64,000 nt of DNA from Nilaparvata lugens (taxonomy: Eukaryota > Arthropoda > Insecta > Hemiptera > Delphacidae): assembly GCF_014356525.2 (NCBI RefSeq), contig NC_052511.1:29953981-30017980 (forward strand). The letters run 5' to 3'. Positions 1-9,472 of this stretch are shown here, piece by piece. The notes below the pieces were generated by a model. It worked only from the letters and a program-made list of their open reading frames with translations, ran no database searches and was not told the DNA's origin. The position numbers and the translations under genes were made by a program. The stretch's first letter is position 1; each line of letters opens with the position of its first letter.

Positions 1-395
1 TCCAGACATCATCAACCAAGCGTGCATGACCCTACTGGATGAGGAGTCGAAATTCGAAGGAAATTCCAGTGGATGGAGTTTGCTTATCATCGATGGATTG
101 CTCATCAGGATTAGCAGACATATTCCCCTACGTGGATCATCCTACATCAGTCTTTCACCTCTTCTATCAGCGCAAAAGGCAATCATCAATCCTATAAACA
201 TGGACCAGCAATGTTTCAAATGGGCTATCCTCACCAAACATGTACAAGGCAGTCATCCTGAACGAGTCAACGACCAATACCATCAATTGGAGGAGAGATA
301 CAACTTTTCAGGCATTGGATTTCCCACTACCATCAGTCAAATCAATAGATTTGAGAAAGATAATCCGGGGGTATCAGTTAATATTTATGGTGTGG
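1..395 (+). repeat. Inner end of Polinton 1 left TIR
   Basis: Bases 1-395 are almost identical, in reverse complement, to 15046-15440. The match runs without indels at the positions I aligned (26 pairs with 15415, 240 with 15201, 395 with 15046). It stops abruptly after a GGTGTGG motif at 389-395. The rest of this TIR lies left of the window. The repeat covers coding sequence of the DNA polymerase gene, so that gene's 5' portion exists twice in the element. Confidence 0.88.
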
Positions 396-3300
396 ATGAG
401 AAGAACGTTATATTTCCAAGAAGAGTTGGAAATGCAATGAAGGCAGATCACTTTGATCTTCTCCTCCTCTGTGAGAGTAATGATGATGATGATGATGATG
501 AAAACAGCACCCTTGAGGATGACAATGAACATAAATCAAATAGCCACTACTGCTACATTAAAAATTTTGAAAGACTTGTAAGATCCCAACTCACAAAACG
601 TAAAAGTAAAATTATCATCTGCAGACGATGTTTCACCCATTACACCCTCGACAGAGATGGAGAACGCAGGATGGCTGAGCATGAGGAGTATTGTGCTAGC
701 AATAATACAGCAAGAATCATCATGCCACAGGTTGGAAAAGATGGTAAACCTCCAACCTTGAAGTTTGAGAAACATGTGCAAAAGTATAGAGTACCTGTTG
801 TAGCATACGCCGATTTTGAGTGCATCCTGGAGAAACCTGATGGAGACAATGAACAATGGATTGGTAAAGCTACCAAAGTTATCCAGTATCATCAGGCAAT
901 GAGTTACTGCTTATACTTTGTGCGGGACCCTGATTTAGAAGATTCCTGGCTGACAATCACTAACCTAATCCCTCATGAGCCAATTGTCTACAGGGGTCCT
1001 GATGCTGCCAGACATTTCATGAAGACCCTCACCATGTATGCAAAAGAGTTAGATGAGGCAATTGACTGCAGGAATATCAAGTTGCTCCCACTAACCAAAA
1101 GAGAGCAAGCACAACATAATGCAGCCGACTTCTGTGAGGCCTGCAATGAACGGTTCAATGAAGATAAGGTGTATGACCATTGTCATATAACTGGTATCTA
1201 CCGGAATGCATTATGCCGTAAATGAAACCTGCAGCGACAACGACAATCATTCATACCAGTGTTTCTCCACAACTCATCAAACTATGATACACACCTTATT
1301 ATTCCAGAGCTGGGTAGAGATAAGGATCGGCTGTTTGTCATCCCAAACTCATCGAAAAAGTATATATCATTCACCAAACGAATATCTCCAAAAATGCACC
1401 TTCGATTCATCAATACATTCCGGTTTACACCTGATAGTTTAGACAACCTGGTCACTAACCTAGTCAAATCAGCATCGAATCCGGAAGACTTGTCCAAAGT
1501 GCTGCCACATACTGCCAAGGTGTTTGGAAACAAATTGAGCCTTGTCTCAAGGAAAGGAGTGTTTCCATACGACTACTGCGATTCATGGCAGAGACTCGAA
1601 GAAACATTGCTACCACCCAAAGAGGCATTTTTCAGCAAGCTGACTGATAGGAGTGTTAGCAGTGATGATTATGAACATGCTCAAACTGTGTGGAACCAAT
1701 TCAGTTGTAGAACTCTGGGAGAGTACAGTGACCTGTACTTGAAAACAGATGTTCTACTGTTGGCCGATGTCTTTGAGAGCTTCCGTGATGTATGCATGAA
1801 GACTTATGATTTGGATTGTGCGCACTACTTTACATCTCCAGGCTTTTCCTTTGACGTCATGCTGAAATATACTAAAGTTGAGCTTGAGCTCCTTACTGAC
1901 TATGACATGTACATGTTTATCGAGCGAGGTATCAGAGGAGGAATAACAAATTGTATACACCATCATGCAATTGCCAACAACAAGTGCACTGGCGCACCTT
2001 GGGATCCAGAGAAGCCTACATCCTATCTGTTATATACAGATGCCAACAACCTATATGGCTGGGCAATGTGTCAGCCAATTCCATGTCGCCAATTCCAATG
2101 GATGGATAAAGAAGAATTGGAAGCAGTAACAATGGGTATTACAGGTTTAGGGGATAATATGGAGATTGGATACATTCTAGAGGTGGACATTGAATACCCT
2201 TCCAACTTGCACAGCGAGCACAATGATTTCCCATTTCTTGCAGAGAACAAGAAAACTCTTAAATCCAATCATGTACGACTCATGACAACCCTGTATGATC
2301 GGGAACATTATGTATGTCACTACCGCACCCTAAAACAAGCAGTACAGCATGGGTTGAAGATAAAAAAGGCTCATCGAGGTGTGCGGTTTGAGCAGAAAAA
2401 CTTTCTAGCATCATACATCATGCTTAATACAAAGCTAAGACAGCAGTCAAAGAATAAGTTTGAAAAGAACTTTTTCAAACTCATGAACAATGCCGTGTTT
2501 GGCAAGACAATGGAGAATGTGCGAAAAAGAATGAGCATGGAGCTAGTGAATGATGAGAAGCGATTGAAGAAACTGATTGCTCGACCAGTGTACAAAGATC
2601 GTATCATATTTGGCGAGAATATTTGCGCTGTTACGATGCATAAAGAGAAAGTGGAGCTCAATAAACCAATCTATATAGGGTTATCAGTGCTTGACATCAG
2701 CAAAACCCTCATGTATGAATTCCATTATGACATCATGAAGCCCATCTACAAGGACCGTCTTCAACTCTTATATCAAGATACTGATAGTTTGTTCTACCTT
2801 GTCAAGACAGAGGACATGTACAAAGATATCATCAACAATCAGCAGCTTAAAGATACCTTTGACACTTCAGAGTACCCTGCAGACCACCCATGCTACTCAG
2901 ATGCAAACAAAATGGTGCTTGGCAAGTTTAAAGATGAATATGCTGGCCGAGCGCCACTTGAGTATGTAGGCCTACGATCAAAGCTATATGCCTGTAGGTG
3001 TTACAATAGTGATCCGAATCAGTTGACAAGTGGATTGATAAAAAAAGCTAAAGGAGTACGGAGACCAATACTTGGGCGAGAACTCTCAAAATTGCATCCA
3101 GATGCTGAACGTTACATAGTCTTCCAAGACTATCTAGATTGTCTATATGGTGATGAGGATATCTATAGAGAACAAGTGATGTTTGGCACTAGGAAACATC
3201 AAATCATGACTCAAGTCATGAGAAAGAAGGCACTGAGCAAAGCTGATGAGAAGAGGCATATTCTAGATGATGGAATTACAACTCTTGCACATGGACATTA

Positions 3301-3640
3301 CAAGATCCCCACTCCAGCACACAGGGATGAGGAGAAGGATGAGGAGGCAGAGGAGGAGGAGGAGGAGGAGGAGGAGGATTATGATGTGGAGGAAGAGATG
3401 ATTGACTCTCAAGAAATTCTCAAGGTTCAGGCAGCTAGCAGTACTACAACAGCTAAACGGCTGCATTCCTCATCACATGATGAGCTCATTGATAAAGTCA
3501 ATGAGTCAGGAAGCAGTACTATCCCTGCTAAACGGTCATGTCCCTTATCAAATGATGAGCTTGCTGATATGATCAACGACTATAAAATAGATGGTGATGC
3601 ATCCCAGTACAGCATTCTGAAAAAATTGATTGGAGACTGA
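2..3640 (+). pseudogene. POLB: Protein-primed family B DNA polymerase, one in-frame stop
   Basis: Replicates the element by protein priming (established for the Polinton/adenovirus pPolB family). The frame is already open at base 2, so the start is outside; the TIR copy places the start codon about 337 bp before the window, implying about 1,320 residues. Visible motifs: exonuclease I YADFEC near 802-826, polymerase motif A DANNLYGW near 2038-2062, motif B around 2449-2505 (NNAVFGKT), motif C YQDTDS near 2770-2790. The C-terminus is acidic (Glu-rich run 3349-3378) and low-complexity. A TGA at 1223-1225 lies in the same frame as both flanking halves, so this is a point nonsense, not a frameshift. 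The second half reopens without loss of homologous sequence. A TATA box inside the 3' end (3581) appears to serve the next gene. Confidence 0.92.
3581..3617 (+). promoter_or_regulatory. Core promoter for ORF at 3649
   Basis: TATAAAATA starts at 3581 and a GCATTC initiator-like site has its A at 3614, 33 nt downstream. Both lie in the 3' end of the polymerase gene and ahead of the ATG at 3649. Same arrangement as at the other genes of this element. Confidence 0.45.
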
Positions 3641-3648
3641 GTGGTAGG

Positions 3649-4182
3649 ATGATATCATTTCTAGGAATAGATGATGATGTCATTTCATGTGTTAAGGATA
3701 GTATAAAAGGAGGAAACAATGCACATTCTCATCACTCTGCATTCAACATGCATGCTAGCAACATTCAAGTCGTGCTCTGCCTCATGCTGGCTCTTGGAGC
3801 CTATTCACTGGATCCAAAGTATAGGAGTGAAGACTTTCTAGCATCCAGGGAGCATGGACTGGATACATACAACATTTTCCACATCAGGCAATGTCTGATG
3901 TCATCCAGCAAGTTCAACCACAACCTTGCAACAATGTACAATGATGTCAGCAACTGGTACTTAAAAATCGCAGGAGAGCATGAAGTGGGGAAGGAACTGT
4001 GTCACAAAATCCACTGCGCATATGATCTGCGCAACTGTCTCCACCCATCATTCACATCGCTGGATTTCCTTGAAGCAGTTATTACAAAGTCAGTCGAGGT
4101 GTGCTCATCCTACTGTCAACATGGGCTGTCAACAACATCTACATCCAGTACTTCAATCAGCAATGGCGCCAGCAGACCCTGA
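3649..4182 (+). CDS. Uncharacterised Polinton ORF, 177 aa
   Basis: I do not recognise this protein. It starts at an ATG nine bases past the polymerase stop and follows a good TATA/initiator pair. The first third contains a short hydrophobic stretch (VVLCLMLALGAY, about residues 42-53), too weak to call a membrane segment. The middle is rich in Cys and His (CHKIHCAYDLRNCLH), and the tail is Ser/Thr-rich. The overlapping frame continues with coding-like sequence to 4456, so this ORF and the next may be one gene split by a frameshift around 4100-4150. Position between PolB and integrase gives no functional hint. Confidence 0.55.
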   Translation: MISFLGIDDDVISCVKDSIKGGNNAHSHHSAFNMHASNIQVVLCLMLALGAYSLDPKYRSEDFLASREHGLDTYNIFHIRQCLMSSSKFNHNLATMYNDVSNWYLKIAGEHEVGKELCHKIHCAYDLRNCLHPSFTSLDFLEAVITKSVEVCSSYCQHGLSTTSTSSTSISNGASRP

Positions 4183-4456
4183 ATCACCATGTCCTTGCGG
4201 TGATTGCATTTTTGTCATGAGTGCAAGGTGGAGTGTTGAGCCACTATTCAACATTGGAGAAGGATATCATGATCCTTTTGGAACTTTCGAGAATTTTGCT
4301 GATGTGATTTCTTCAACATTCCCAACAGCTACACTTCATCCTTGTCACAATAGACAGATGATGATTCTGAACTTTCCTTATAGCTGTGCATTTTGTGAAA
4401 TGTGTACTAATCTGGGACCATTATATGACTATGTGCTGTTAAACCTTGATGATTGA
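3980..4456 (+). CDS. Uncharacterised overlapping ORF, Cys-rich 3' part
   Basis: This frame is open from an ATG at 3980 to 4456. Only the part after about 4150 looks protein-like: it holds clustered cysteines (CPCGDC, SCAFCEMC) that could bind a metal. The 5' part overlaps the 177-aa ORF in another frame and is probably its shadow. The simplest reading is that 4150-4456 is the frameshifted C-terminal part of the preceding gene. No family recognised. Confidence 0.35.
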   Translation: MKWGRNCVTKSTAHMICATVSTHHSHRWISLKQLLQSQSRCAHPTVNMGCQQHLHPVLQSAMAPADPESPCPCGDCIFVMSARWSVEPLFNIGEGYHDPFGTFENFADVISSTFPTATLHPCHNRQMMILNFPYSCAFCEMCTNLGPLYDYVLLNLDD

Positions 4457-5059
4457 GATGTTATTTATATATATGTCTGATAATATTCTCTGTTTCCAAT
4501 GTGCACTAGAGTATGACTACAATATAATCGTATCAAATTAACTGTCTCTTATTACTCAAACCTCTGAATCATGTAGAAGTAAGAGTACAAGGCATGATAC
4601 ATCTCACATCCTGCACCATCAAAAATTGGCATTGACTCCTATAGTAAATTTCTCTTGGAAACATGTATGGATAGTCATATAGTGCAGGGTGTGAGAAGCA
4701 TCTTGAGACTAGTGCTTGGTTTAAGTTGTTTTTTATATATACTGTGAAAGTATAAGGTGTGAGATGAAGCTAGTTGCATAACGTCTTGAAGTAGCAGAAA
4801 AAATGATTTTTTTTTTTATTTTTGCCTGGAAGAGCTTCATCTCACATCCCACAGTATCAAAGTGTAGAGGTTATGAAAAGAGAAAGTTGAATAGATAGAA
4901 TAATAATTTTTATTATATTGATTAAAATAGAATTATGATTATATAGAATAAAAAAAAAATAATATAAAATATATTATATAAAATATGAATATATAGGCAA
5001 TATATAATATGAAATAGGCAATATATAAATATGAATATATGGGCAATGAGGATGTCCAT
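4457..5059. other. AT-rich non-coding spacer
   Basis: No ORF of note. The right half (4880-5045) is almost pure A/T with ATATAT tracts and a repeated GGCAATATATAA-type motif. The left half carries inverted repeats listed separately. It lies just before a truncated integrase and a short minus-strand coding tail, so part of the original sequence here may have been deleted. Confidence 0.7.
4590..4854. repeat. Two inverted repeats in the spacer
   Basis: GTGTGAGATGAAGCT (near 4757-4771) pairs with AGCTTCATCTCACAT (near 4833-4847), and flanking ACTGTG/CACAGT extends the stem. A second, looser pair is ATCTCACATCCTGCAC (near 4601) with GTGCAGGGTGTGAGA (near 4682). The four blocks share the core TCTCACATCC or its complement. 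A transcript from here could fold into hairpins; function unknown. Confidence 0.5.
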
Positions 5060-5228
5060 CTATTCTTCAGGCTCTCGCTCCTCCCGCAACCAGCAAAGAA
5101 TCTTCATTGCAAATGCCCTGTTTACTCTTAACCTCTGCTGCCTTGCAGCCTGCATGAGGTGTAGAGCCAATTCTCGAGAGAGCAATGGGTGATTTTGCAA
5201 TCTCTCTTGGAATCTTTCGTCCCAGCCT
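5060..5228 (-). pseudogene. C-terminal tail of an unknown minus-strand gene
   Basis: On the minus strand this encodes about 56 residues ending EEREPEE and a stop at 5060. The composition is helical and Arg/Leu/Glu-rich (RELALHLMQAARQQRLRVNRA) and looks like real protein. Upstream (higher coordinates) the frame runs into the integrase gene on the other strand, so only the last part of this gene remains. The likely cause is a deletion near 5228 that removed its N-terminus and the N-terminal part of integrase. Family not recognised. Confidence 0.35.
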
Positions 5229-5822
5229 AAAGCATCTATAGTTGAACGTTTCAATAGATCGCTCAAACATCTTATGTGGACAAAGTTCACTGAACAAGGA
5301 ACCTATTTGTGGACAGGCATTCTAACCTCACTCTTGAAAGAGTACAATGAACGGGTCCATCAAACAACAGGTATGCGGCCAGTTGACGTTAAGAGCAAGA
5401 AGCATGAGAGGCTGTTGCTTTCCAGGCTCAGCAAACAAAGGCAAGAGTATAAGGAAAAGTTGGTCAGCAAACCTCAAAACAAGTTTTATCCAGGTCCCAG
5501 TCAGAGTATTGAGCCTGGTGATAAAGTGAGAATCAGCAAGTATAAAAATACGTTTGACAAGGGATATCTAGCCAATTGGACAAATGAACTGTTCACAGTA
5601 AGACGTGTGCGACCTACAGTGCCTGTAACCTATGAATTGGAGGACTATAGAGGTGAACCCATTGAAGGAGGATTCTATTCTGAAGAAATTGTAAAGACAA
5701 AAGTGCCCAGTGTTTTCGAAATTGAAAAAGTGTTGAGGAAAAGAGGAAATAAACTGTTGGTACGCTGGAAAGGATATAGCTCCAGTCACGACTCATAGAT
5801 TGATAAGAACGATCTTGTGTAA
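5226..5822 (+). pseudogene. INT: Polinton integrase, C-terminal part with chromodomain
   Basis: Integrases of this family join element ends to the target and create 6-bp duplications. What remains begins at the last catalytic motif: KASIVERFNRSL near 5229-5264 carries the expected Glu of the DDE triad. It continues through YNERVHQTTGM.P, an SH3-like DNA-binding domain (GDKVRISKYK, near 5518-5547) and a chromodomain (VFEIEKVL...LLVRWKGYSSSHDS). The zinc-binding domain and the first two catalytic Asp are missing. A TAG at 5796-5798 interrupts the chromodomain where the family normally has a Trp; the frame then stays open to 5822. The gene is doubly broken, by N-terminal deletion and by nonsense. 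Confidence 0.88.
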
Positions 5823-5823
5823 G

Positions 5824-6549
5824 ATGAAACAGGTTGTGCAACAGAAAAACCAGTTTAGAGTTATCGATTTTGACAAAGTGATTAGGGGGTGTGGCTTGGT
5901 GGAAATGGATACAAAGAAAAAGCGTCATGGACCATTGTTCCCCAATCATATGAGATGTATTATATGTGGACCTTCTGGTTGTGGCAAAACCAACCTACTA
6001 TTAAACATGCTTTTCGATGAGAAAGGAATTCACTTTTCAAACATCTACCTTTTTTCAAAGACTACATTCCAGTCCAAGTATGAGCTGCTCTGCACAATCA
6101 TGCAAGGACTTGCAGGAAATGGAATAAAGTATGTCGAGTGTGATACAAGTGAAGAAATACCCAACCCGCATGAGCTGCCACCCAACTCAATAATTATTTT
6201 CGACGATGTGATTTGTGAGCAGCAGGATGCCATCAGGAAGTACTTTAGTGCAGGCCGACACAGTGACGTTGATGTGTTTTATCTAGCGCAGACCTATAGC
6301 CGCATTCCAAAACAGCTGATTCGTGACAATGCAAACTTTCTAGTCATGTTTCAGCAGGATGAGCTAAACATGAAACACTTGTACCGAGATCATGTTGGCG
6401 CTGACATGACCTTTGATCAGTTCAAGGATATGTGTAACAAGGTTTGGTCAGTGGGGGGTGCACACTCATTCCTAGTGATTGATCGGACATTGGACAGAAA
6501 TGGAGGGCGCTACAGGAATGGACTTGATACGTATTTAGTTGATGCATAG
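5824..6549 (+). CDS. ATP: A32/FtsK-HerA-type genome-packaging ATPase
   Basis: Predicted to pump the element's DNA into capsids (established role of the A32-like family). From the ATG at 5824 it is 241 residues, a usual length, and intact. Walker A is GPSGCGKT at residues 49-56, and Walker B IIIFDDV at 123-129. They are followed by AGRHSDVDVFYLAQTYSRIPK, typical of the region after Walker B. I chose ATG 5824 because the open frame upstream has only a TTG. The start lies two bases beyond the end of the integrase frame. One of the few unbroken Polinton 1 enzymes. Confidence 0.92.
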   Translation: MKQVVQQKNQFRVIDFDKVIRGCGLVEMDTKKKRHGPLFPNHMRCIICGPSGCGKTNLLLNMLFDEKGIHFSNIYLFSKTTFQSKYELLCTIMQGLAGNGIKYVECDTSEEIPNPHELPPNSIIIFDDVICEQQDAIRKYFSAGRHSDVDVFYLAQTYSRIPKQLIRDNANFLVMFQQDELNMKHLYRDHVGADMTFDQFKDMCNKVWSVGGAHSFLVIDRTLDRNGGRYRNGLDTYLVDA

Positions 6550-6589
6550 TGTTAGTTGAGCTTCAGTATATGTTAGTACACTGAGCAAG

Positions 6590-7879
6590 ATGGACGTCTC
6601 CAGCAATAGACACCGTCAAAAGACTGTAGAAGAGATTGCACCAACCATCAAGGCAATTGCAAAGTTGCGACGTAACATCAAAAGGAAACACAAGGAACTG
6701 ACTCTTGGAAGGCAAGTGGCAGAGGAGCAGCATGCAAAACACTTTAAACCACTAACTGAACCACTTGACAATATAGTTGAAGTTCTCAATCAGCAATTGG
6801 CAGCACCACCACCACCACCACCACCACCACCACCACCACCACCACCACCACCACCACCACAGCCAGCAGCAGCAGCAGCACAACCACTACATGGGCAATC
6901 TCCGGAGCCACGCCCACATCGCAGACGTTTTGCAGTTCCTGTAGGTCATCATGCACCACATACACCGCCACCTACACCATTGCTGTCCCGACCCCTGAAA
7001 CAAGCGGTAAGACGTCTGCCCAAAATTGGTGAGGAGTCTCCTTTGACCTTTGAAGGAATTGGAGAAGCTTTGCAGTTGAGCCCAGTTCCAAGTACCTCGA
7101 GTACTGCACGTAAATTGTGGCCATCTGCAAGTGCTAATGATGTTGATGAAAGTGATGTGATGGATGTGGATGAGGAGGAGGAGGAGGGTGCTACTGCTCA
7201 GGAAGCATTACTAACCAGCAGTCAAAAGAGGATTTGACAAGCAATGATCGAGGTTGGATTGACTGGAACACCGGTGGGACGTTATCTTCATAGAGCTATG
7301 AGTGGTGATAGTAGCTCTGACAAAACATATGGACCAGAAGTTGTTGGTAATGACTACTATTTGGGTAACAAACTGTTAACCTTTGGAAGTGATGGAAGAA
7401 AGATTGTTCTGACTGACCCTAACAATCCTTCAAACGTGACTAGATTTGATGCAACGCGTGGACTTTGTGAACTCATTTTCAAAAAGAAACCCATTACTCC
7501 ATTGGCTAGTGATGAGGTGGCATACACTCGGATATTACACATTACAAACTTGTATAAGGAAAATCATGTTCCAGATGGTAAGAGTAAAAACTCGAATGAT
7601 ACAAAGTATAAAAACGTGATCCATAAACTGCTCAATAATGCTAAACCCAAGTATAGCAAGGTCAGTGGCAGAGGACTCGTGGCGCCATTCAATATGGTGG
7701 CAAACAGCCATACCAAGATTGAGTACGTCTACTACAATGATCCCAACGAACTTGTGGACAGGCTGAAACTATTGGATCAGTCTAAGGCAGTTGGCAACAC
7801 TGGACATGAGAATGAAATCAATTCAATTTTAGAAGAGTTGGTAGAAGGTGGCTACATAGTTGCTAATCCTGCATACTAG
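6590..7879 (+). pseudogene. Polinton virion-associated protein (PY-like), one in-frame stop
   Basis: Two open segments (6590-7237 and 7244-7879) lie in the same frame, separated by a TGA at 7235-7237. The N-terminal part has a basic helical stretch (RRNIKRKHKELTLGRQ), a polyproline run from a CAC array and an acidic patch. The C-terminal part has the block YYLGNKLLTF followed by GLCELIFKKKP, which recurs in insect Polintons as a conserved protein of unknown role, perhaps a minor capsid component. The mini-Polinton has one homologue containing both parts (61877-60960), which supports a single ancestral gene. Assignment to virion structure rests on its place among capsid genes. Confidence 0.75.
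6804..6860 (+). repeat. CAC trinucleotide array (polyproline)
   Basis: About 19 tandem CAC/ACC triplets encode a run of prolines and are followed by a short Ala-rich run from GCA triplets. It is absent from the homologue in the mini-Polinton, so it looks like a recent slippage expansion. Confidence 0.9.
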
Positions 7880-7885
7880 TTTGAC

Positions 7886-7922
7886 TATATAAGAGACATT
7901 GCTTTGCTTGTGTATAGCAGTC
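7886..7922 (+). promoter_or_regulatory. Core promoter for ORF at 7928
   Basis: TATATAAG begins at 7886 and GCAGTC has its A at 7919, 33 nt apart. The ATG at 7928 is only 9 nt beyond the predicted start site. Confidence 0.55.
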
Positions 7923-7927
7923 AAGTC

Positions 7928-8377
7928 ATGGATTCCATAGGAAACATTAATGCTTGCTACAAGCATTTGATCAATTTGGGAAATCCACGTGCTGACAGGG
8001 ATGCTGTCAACTTTTCAAAATGCAGAGAACTGATTTCAATGTGGCTGCCAAAGACAAGGGACAATACCACATCACAGGTATTTACAAGTCTCAACAATTC
8101 AATACTTACTGATATGATGGATCCAATTAAGCCTACTGATGGAGTGAACAATCAATATCTTGAGAAGAGGCTGATTGAGTTTGCTGGTAAAATGTTTACA
8201 ATGTATTTAGACATTGTGTTAGATCCGGAAAATGCTAAATCTATGAAGGGATTGCCACCTGATGAAATGAAGAAACATTTCATAGATCTTATGGGATTAC
8301 CGGAACCCCCTCCTACAACACCACCTGAAACATCATTGCCACCAGCACAAACATCGTCCACAGCAAAAAAAGTATAA
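7928..8377 (+). CDS. Uncharacterised small Polinton ORF, 149 aa
   Basis: I chose ATG 7928 over the upstream TTG because it follows a TATA/initiator pair. The body is helical and without recognised motifs; the C-terminal 30 residues are Pro/Thr-rich (PEPPPTTPPETS), as in linker or scaffold segments. It sits between the PY-like gene and the PLA2 gene, in the virion-gene block, so a structural or scaffolding role is possible but unproved. The stop overlaps a TATAAAA that may serve the next gene. Confidence 0.6.
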   Translation: MDSIGNINACYKHLINLGNPRADRDAVNFSKCRELISMWLPKTRDNTTSQVFTSLNNSILTDMMDPIKPTDGVNNQYLEKRLIEFAGKMFTMYLDIVLDPENAKSMKGLPPDEMKKHFIDLMGLPEPPPTTPPETSLPPAQTSSTAKKV

Positions 8378-8409
8378 AACCAGCTGCTAAAACCGTTAAG
8401 AAACATTAG

Positions 8410-8979
8410 ATGACTGGATGTAGGAGAGAGAGGAGGTACCAGGGAAGAGGGGTACTGTCATCAATTGCAAAAGTTGCAGGTTCAATAGTTAAAAAGAGTG
8501 CTGGAAAATTGGTGAACAAGGCAATTGACATTCTGCCTATTGAACTACACATCCCCGGTTACCAGTACTGTGGACCAGGTACAAAGCTAGAGAAGCGGTT
8601 GGCACGAGGCGATCCCGGTATAAATAGTCTTGATCGAGCCTGTAAGGAGCACGACATTGCTTACTCGAGGAGCAGTGATACATCAAGCAGAGCAGTAGCA
8701 GACAACATTTTGGCAGATCGAGCTTGGAGTGTGGTAAAATCTGCAGATGCAGGAGCACTTGAGAAGGCTGCAGCACTAGCAGTGACCAACATCATGAAGG
8801 CTAAAGCAAAGTTTGGTGGAGGAGTACACCACAGATGTAAGACAACAAAGACTCGTGGTCGAAAACGAGTGAAGAGATGTTCTGGTAAGAAGGGTAAAGG
8901 ACTCTACCTGAGACAACAGCGCAGGACACAGGGAAATGGAGCACGTCGCCGTCAATGTGGCGGCAAGAGAAGACTATAG
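8410..8979 (+). CDS. Parvovirus-type phospholipase A2 domain protein
   Basis: The domain has the calcium loop YCGPGT at residues 53-58 and the active-site helix LDRACKEHDIAY at 74-85, with the His-Asp pair at 81-82. This is the arrangement of PLA2 domains in parvovirus VP1 proteins, where the enzyme opens endosomal membranes; the same role here is inference. The N-terminus has a GRGVLSSI motif. After residue about 130 the chain becomes very basic (Arg/Lys-rich with KGKGLYLRQQRR), suggesting nucleic-acid binding or a nuclear signal. The 190-codon ORF is intact and overlaps the protease start by 25 nt. A homologue with the same residues lies in the mini-Polinton (60834-60061). Confidence 0.88.
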   Translation: MTGCRRERRYQGRGVLSSIAKVAGSIVKKSAGKLVNKAIDILPIELHIPGYQYCGPGTKLEKRLARGDPGINSLDRACKEHDIAYSRSSDTSSRAVADNILADRAWSVVKSADAGALEKAAALAVTNIMKAKAKFGGGVHHRCKTTKTRGRKRVKRCSGKKGKGLYLRQQRRTQGNGARRRQCGGKRRL

Positions 8980-9362
8980 TTGCCCTACCTGATCGAGCCC
9001 TCACCGATGCTGATCTCTACAAGTATGCATGTCGACTGAAGCTAAAGCATTTTCGAGGAGTGTTTATGAGAGATGCTCTACCATTGAATGGGCCCTGGAG
9101 GAGAGAATGCGGCATTATCAACCTGGACACCAGCACTGGAGCTGGCACACATTGGGTGTGCTATGTGAAGAAGGATGATGTGTCTCACTACTTTGACGGA
9201 TTTGGCAACCTGAGACCACCACAGGAGTTTATCGACTATATGCACAAAGGACTGGAGCCAGCATCGAGGATTGAGTACAACTATGATCAGAAGCAGGAAG
9301 ATCTTTACTTGCACATCTGTGGACATTTGTGTTTACAATTTTTGATTGATGAAAATAAATAA
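8955..9362 (+). CDS. PRO: Adenain-like cysteine protease (C5 type)
   Basis: Polinton proteases mature virion proteins. In this 135-residue ORF the catalytic His is in GTHWVCYV (His66), the acidic residue in YFDGFGN (Asp81) and the nucleophile in CGHLCLQFL (Cys126). Order, spacing and length fit the adenovirus protease family. The start ATG at 8955 overlaps the 3' end of the PLA2 gene in another frame. The stop lies inside an AATAAATAA, so the poly(A) signal and termination codon coincide. No disabling mutation seen. Confidence 0.9.
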   Translation: MWRQEKTIVALPDRALTDADLYKYACRLKLKHFRGVFMRDALPLNGPWRRECGIINLDTSTGAGTHWVCYVKKDDVSHYFDGFGNLRPPQEFIDYMHKGLEPASRIEYNYDQKQEDLYLHICGHLCLQFLIDENK

Positions 9363-9408
9363 ATGATTCACTATCTCTCTTGTACATTATTTTCATCCCT
9401 ATACTTAC

Positions 9409-9444
9409 TATAAATGTCTAGTGTAAGCTGATTGCTACTCATTG
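9409..9444 (+). promoter_or_regulatory. Core promoter for minor capsid gene
   Basis: CTATAAATG (T at 9409) and TCATTG (A at 9441) are 32 nt apart, ending about 30 nt before the ATG at 9473. Confidence 0.55.
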
Positions 9445-9472
9445 TGCAACTGTATGTTGAGCAGGCAACAAC

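Noticed and set aside
1223..1225. TGA as selenocysteine or programmed readthrough in the polymerase
   Set aside because: Other genes of the element carry different stops (TAG, TAA) and deletions, so ordinary decay explains it better.
3263..3466. Leu/Ile-rich minus ORF inside the polymerase gene
   Set aside because: It is the antisense of the Glu-rich GAG/GAA run and a shadow of the real gene.
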